From: an uncultured Clostridium sp.
GTDB taxonomy: Bacteria; Bacillota; Clostridia; Lachnospirales; Lachnospiraceae
DNA length: 23,325 bases
Direction: 5' to 3'
Assembly (NCBI RefSeq): GCF_900547735.1
Contig: NZ_URHZ01000083.1
Span: forward strand, 1-23,325
Part shown: positions 20,880-23,325 of the stretch, one piece after another
Position numbering within the stretch: the first letter of the stretch is position 1
Layout of the letters: every line of letters begins with the position of its first letter
Translations under genes and position numbers: made by a program
Notes under the pieces: model-generated
What the model was told of the DNA's origin: nothing
Databases searched by the model: none
Seen by the model: only the letters and a program-made list of their open reading frames with translations

Positions 20880-21776
20880 ATGGATAAACACGGAAAAATC
20901 AATCTGGAGTATTATAAAGTATTTTATTATGTTTGCAGAAGCGGAGGAATTACGGCTGCCGCGGAGGAACTCTGTATTTCCCAGCCTGCCGTTAGCCAGG
21001 CGGTGCACCAGCTGGAGGCGGCGCTCGGATGCAGCCTGTTCCTGCGCACGTCAAAGGGCGTGAAACTCACCAGAGAGGGAGAAGTGCTCCATTCTTATAT
21101 AAAAAGAGGTATTGAATCAATCTATGATGGGGAAGATACTCTGAAAAGGATACAGGATCTGGATACGGGAGAGATCCGGATCGGGGCCAGCGATATGACC
21201 CTTCAGTTCTATCTGCTGCCATATCTGGAAAAATTTCATGAACGATATCCGAAGATTAAGGTGAACGTGTCAAATGGACCGACGCCCGAGACATTGGAGT
21301 TTTTAAACGAGGGAAAAATTGACTTCGGGATCGTCAGCACACCGTTTGAGGCGCGGCCGGGCGTAGAAAGCATCCCCGTAAAAGAGGTGGAAAATATCTT
21401 TATTGCCGGTCCGAAGTTTGGGAAAGAGCTTCAGGGGCGCCGGTTGAAATACAGTGAGCTTTTGGATTATCCATGCATCTTCCTCGAAAAGAAGACAAGC
21501 ACCAGGCGGTTTATGGATTTGTTCCTGGAAGCGAAAGGAATAACGCTGGAACCGGAATTTGAGTTGGCCACCAGCGATATGATTGTCCAGTTTGCCAAAA
21601 GAAACCTGGGAATCGGGTGCCTGATGTCCGATTTTGCGAAAGAGGCCCTTGAGCTTGGGGAAGTTTTCAGGCTGGAATTCGGGGAGGAGATGCCTCACAG
21701 GCAGTTTTGCCTGGTAACATCGAAAAAATCTTATATTTCTCCGGCTGCGGCAAGACTTTTGACCGAACTTAGATAA
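20880..21776 (+). CDS. LysR-family transcriptional regulator
   Basis: The 298-aa protein has the LysR N-terminal helix-turn-helix (about 8-67: YYKVFYYVCRSGGITAAAEEL, SQPAVSQAVHQLEAALG, FLRTSKGVKLTREG) and a periplasmic-binding-type effector domain (about 95-295) starting GEIRIGAS. Length is standard. ATG 20880 has GAAGGGA about 10 bases upstream. It sits between purB and purA in the same direction, with 145 bases before purA, but nothing shows that it controls purine genes; LysR proteins usually act on a divergent neighbour and none is present. The ligand is unknown. Confidence 0.92.
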   Translation: MDKHGKINLEYYKVFYYVCRSGGITAAAEELCISQPAVSQAVHQLEAALGCSLFLRTSKGVKLTREGEVLHSYIKRGIESIYDGEDTLKRIQDLDTGEIRIGASDMTLQFYLLPYLEKFHERYPKIKVNVSNGPTPETLEFLNEGKIDFGIVSTPFEARPGVESIPVKEVENIFIAGPKFGKELQGRRLKYSELLDYPCIFLEKKTSTRRFMDLFLEAKGITLEPEFELATSDMIVQFAKRNLGIGCLMSDFAKEALELGEVFRLEFGEEMPHRQFCLVTSKKSYISPAAARLLTELR

Positions 21777-21862
21777 GCGTGGGTTATGTCAAATATAAAT
21801 AATATTGATTTTACTTATGAAGAAAATTCGTGTATTCTAAGCATGTAAACAACAGGTTAAAG

Positions 21863-21879
21863 ATCAGCCGCAGGCTGAT
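21863..21879 (+). promoter_or_regulatory. Small perfect hairpin in the purA leader
   Basis: ATCAGCC and GGCTGAT are perfect 7-bp complements around GCA, about 43 bases before purA. A likely -10 (TATTCT near 21833) lies upstream, so the hairpin would be in the leader RNA. No T-run follows, so it is not a terminator. Confidence 0.5.
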
Positions 21880-21921
21880 TGATAAAAAACGACAACAACG
21901 ATTCCTGGGAGGAAAATATTC

Positions 21922-23199
21922 ATGGTAAGAGCAATAGTAGGAGCAAACTGGGGAGACGAGGGCAAGGGTAAAATTACGGATATGCTGGCCGAAGAGTCGG
22001 ATATCATCATCCGTTTCCAGGGAGGAAGCAATGCGGGCCACACAATTATCAACGATTACGGCCGTTTCGCCCTTCATCTGCTGCCGTCCGGCGTATTTTA
22101 CAATCACACAACCAGCATCATCGGCAACGGTGTGGCATTAAATATCCCCTATCTTGTCAATGAGATCAACGACCTTGTCTCAAAAGGCGTGCCAAAACCC
22201 AGAATCCTGGTATCCGACCGGGCCCAGATTCTGATGCCTTACCATGTTCAGTTTGACGAATACGAGGAGGAGCGTCTCGGAGGAAAGTCCTTCGGTTCCA
22301 CAAAATCCGGTATTGCGCCGTTTTATTCAGATAAATATGCAAAAATCGGTTTCCAGGTCAGCGAGCTTTTCGACGCGGCGGGCCTGAAGGAGAAAATTTA
22401 CCGGGTTTGCGAGACAAAGAACGTGCTTCTTGAGCATCTTTACCACAAACCGCTCCTTGATCCGGAACAGCTTTTTGAAGAAATGATGAAATATAAAGAG
22501 ATGGTGGAGCCGTATGTCTGCGACGTATCTTCCTATCTCTACCATGCAATCAGGGAAGGAAAGAACATCCTGCTGGAAGGCCAGTTAGGCTCATTAAAAG
22601 ATCCGGACCACGGCATTTACCCGATGGTTACCTCTTCCTCCACCCTGGCGGCATACGGCGCCATCGGAGCGGGCATTCCTCCCTATGAGATTAAAAATAT
22701 CACGACGGTCGTAAAGGCATACTCAAGCGCGGTCGGCGGCGGAGCATTTGTAAGCGAAATCTTCGGTGAGGAAGCCGACGAGCTGAGACGCCGCGGCGGA
22801 GACAAGGGAGAATTCGGCGCTACAACTGGCCGTCCGAGACGCGTGGGCTGGTTCGACGCTGTTGCCAGCAGATACGGCTGCCGCATCCAGGGAACAACAG
22901 AAGCCGCCCTGACCGTATTAGACGTGCTCGGCTACCTTGACGAGCTCACAATCTGTACCGGCTATGAGATAGACGGAGAAATCGTCAAAGACTTCCCTGT
23001 AACCTATAAACTGGAGAAAGCAAAACCCGTCTATAAAAAAATGCCGGGCTGGAAATGCGATATCAGGGGAATCCGTGAATACAGTGAACTTCCGGCAGAG
23101 TGCCGCGCATACATCGAGGAAATACAGAAGGAAATCGGAGTTCCGATTACGATGGTGTCGAATGGACCTGGAAGAAATGAGATTATAAGGGTGAAGTAG
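21922..23199 (+). CDS. purA: Adenylosuccinate synthetase PurA
   Basis: PurA couples GTP hydrolysis to joining aspartate and IMP, giving adenylosuccinate for PurB to convert to AMP. The 425-aa protein has the P-loop-like GDEGKGK (11-17), QGGSNAGHT (about 34-42), GNGVALN and GEFGATTGRPRRVGWFD, all diagnostic, with normal length (about 428). ATG 21922 has GGGAGGA 8-9 bases upstream. The stop TAG at 23197-23199 is directly followed, with no spacer, by the right arm of the long inverted repeat, so no ordinary terminator is seen before the window ends. Confidence 0.98.
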   Translation: MVRAIVGANWGDEGKGKITDMLAEESDIIIRFQGGSNAGHTIINDYGRFALHLLPSGVFYNHTTSIIGNGVALNIPYLVNEINDLVSKGVPKPRILVSDRAQILMPYHVQFDEYEEERLGGKSFGSTKSGIAPFYSDKYAKIGFQVSELFDAAGLKEKIYRVCETKNVLLEHLYHKPLLDPEQLFEEMMKYKEMVEPYVCDVSSYLYHAIREGKNILLEGQLGSLKDPDHGIYPMVTSSSTLAAYGAIGAGIPPYEIKNITTVVKAYSSAVGGGAFVSEIFGEEADELRRRGGDKGEFGATTGRPRRVGWFDAVASRYGCRIQGTTEAALTVLDVLGYLDELTICTGYEIDGEIVKDFPVTYKLEKAKPVYKKMPGWKCDIRGIREYSELPAECRAYIEEIQKEIGVPITMVSNGPGRNEIIRVK

Positions 23200-23311
23200 T
23201 GAGAACGCCGCCGGGACGGTCGGGGGGCGGGATGGTGAGAGGGAGGTTGTGAGTCTTCAGTCCCGGGGCGTAGGTTGTCGCGGGTGGGGAATCCGGGCAG
23301 AAAAAGTTCCT
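23200..23311. repeat. Right arm of 112-bp inverted repeat
   Basis: This is the reverse complement of positions 2-113 with 106 of 112 bases identical by eye. It begins at the base after the purA stop codon. It is G/A-rich on the plus strand and includes CCGGGAC (23211-23217) and GTCCCGG (23260-23266), which can pair. Just past it GTTCC and GGGAAAC could form a further small hairpin. Confidence 0.93.
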
Positions 23312-23325
23312 TCGGGAAACGCTTG

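Noticed and set aside
21777..21921. Consensus promoter for purA (TTGATT at 21805 with TATTCT at 21833)
   Set aside because: The spacing is about 22 bases, too long for a normal sigma-A promoter; a start region is likely here but the exact elements are unclear.
1..23325. A composite transposon or genomic island bounded by terminal inverted repeats
   Set aside because: The enclosed genes are typical chromosomal housekeeping genes (spoVA, typA, dap, pur) and no transposase, integrase or target duplication is visible.

Overview
The window (about 50% G+C) reads as a chromosomal segment of an anaerobic, spore-forming gut Firmicute of the Lachnospiraceae type, most like Clostridium symbiosum. The grounds are a complete spoVAA-AE sporulation operon, Gram-positive promoter and Shine-Dalgarno style, a lysine (L-box) riboswitch, and a MarR / short Old-Yellow-Enzyme / flavodoxin operon that matches the bilQRS bilirubin-reductase locus described from that group. 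The species name is an inference; genus-level placement rests on gene content only.

Layout. 1-113: left arm of a long inverted repeat. 150-3448: a sigma-G-type promoter, a 55-aa membrane protein and spoVAA-AB-AC-AD-AE (Ca-dipicolinate channel of the spore). 3449-3752: intergenic region with a 14-bp hairpin and the bil promoter. 3753-5853: bilQRS. 5861-8647: a strong terminator and, on the minus strand, a class A penicillin-binding protein. 8705-9917: yigZ (+) converging on a small membrane protein gene (-). 10137-12205: typA with its promoter and terminator. 12473-13689: a double-OB single-stranded-DNA-binding-like protein and a CobO/BtuR-like P-loop protein. 13711-15735: promoter, lysine riboswitch, terminator, then dapA-dapB. 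15763-18209: a small lipoprotein with a sigma-G-like promoter, a degenerate-GGDEF/EAL phosphodiesterase behind a Fur-like palindrome, and an unknown basic membrane protein. 18242-23199: purC, purB, a LysR regulator and purA. 23200-23311: right arm of the inverted repeat.

How genes work together. The SpoVA proteins load and release dipicolinate in spores. BilR, probably with BilS as flavin redox partner and BilQ as regulator, would reduce bilirubin to urobilinogen. DapA and DapB carry out successive steps toward lysine and diaminopimelate and are switched by lysine through the leader RNA. PurC, PurB and PurA supply the SAICAR and AMP-branch steps, each gene having its own likely start region rather than forming one operon.

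Most notable structure: a 112-bp repeat present at both ends in opposite orientation (106 of 112 identical by eye), with one copy starting at the base right after the purA stop codon and the pair enclosing 23 kb of housekeeping genes. Secondary items are a family of palindromic GCAATGAAAA-type hairpins (three copies), a purB promoter buried in the purC terminator, a Fur-like site over a c-di-GMP gene promoter, and two sigma-G-like promoters in front of undescribed small proteins. No rRNA, tRNA, CRISPR array, phage or transposase gene was seen.
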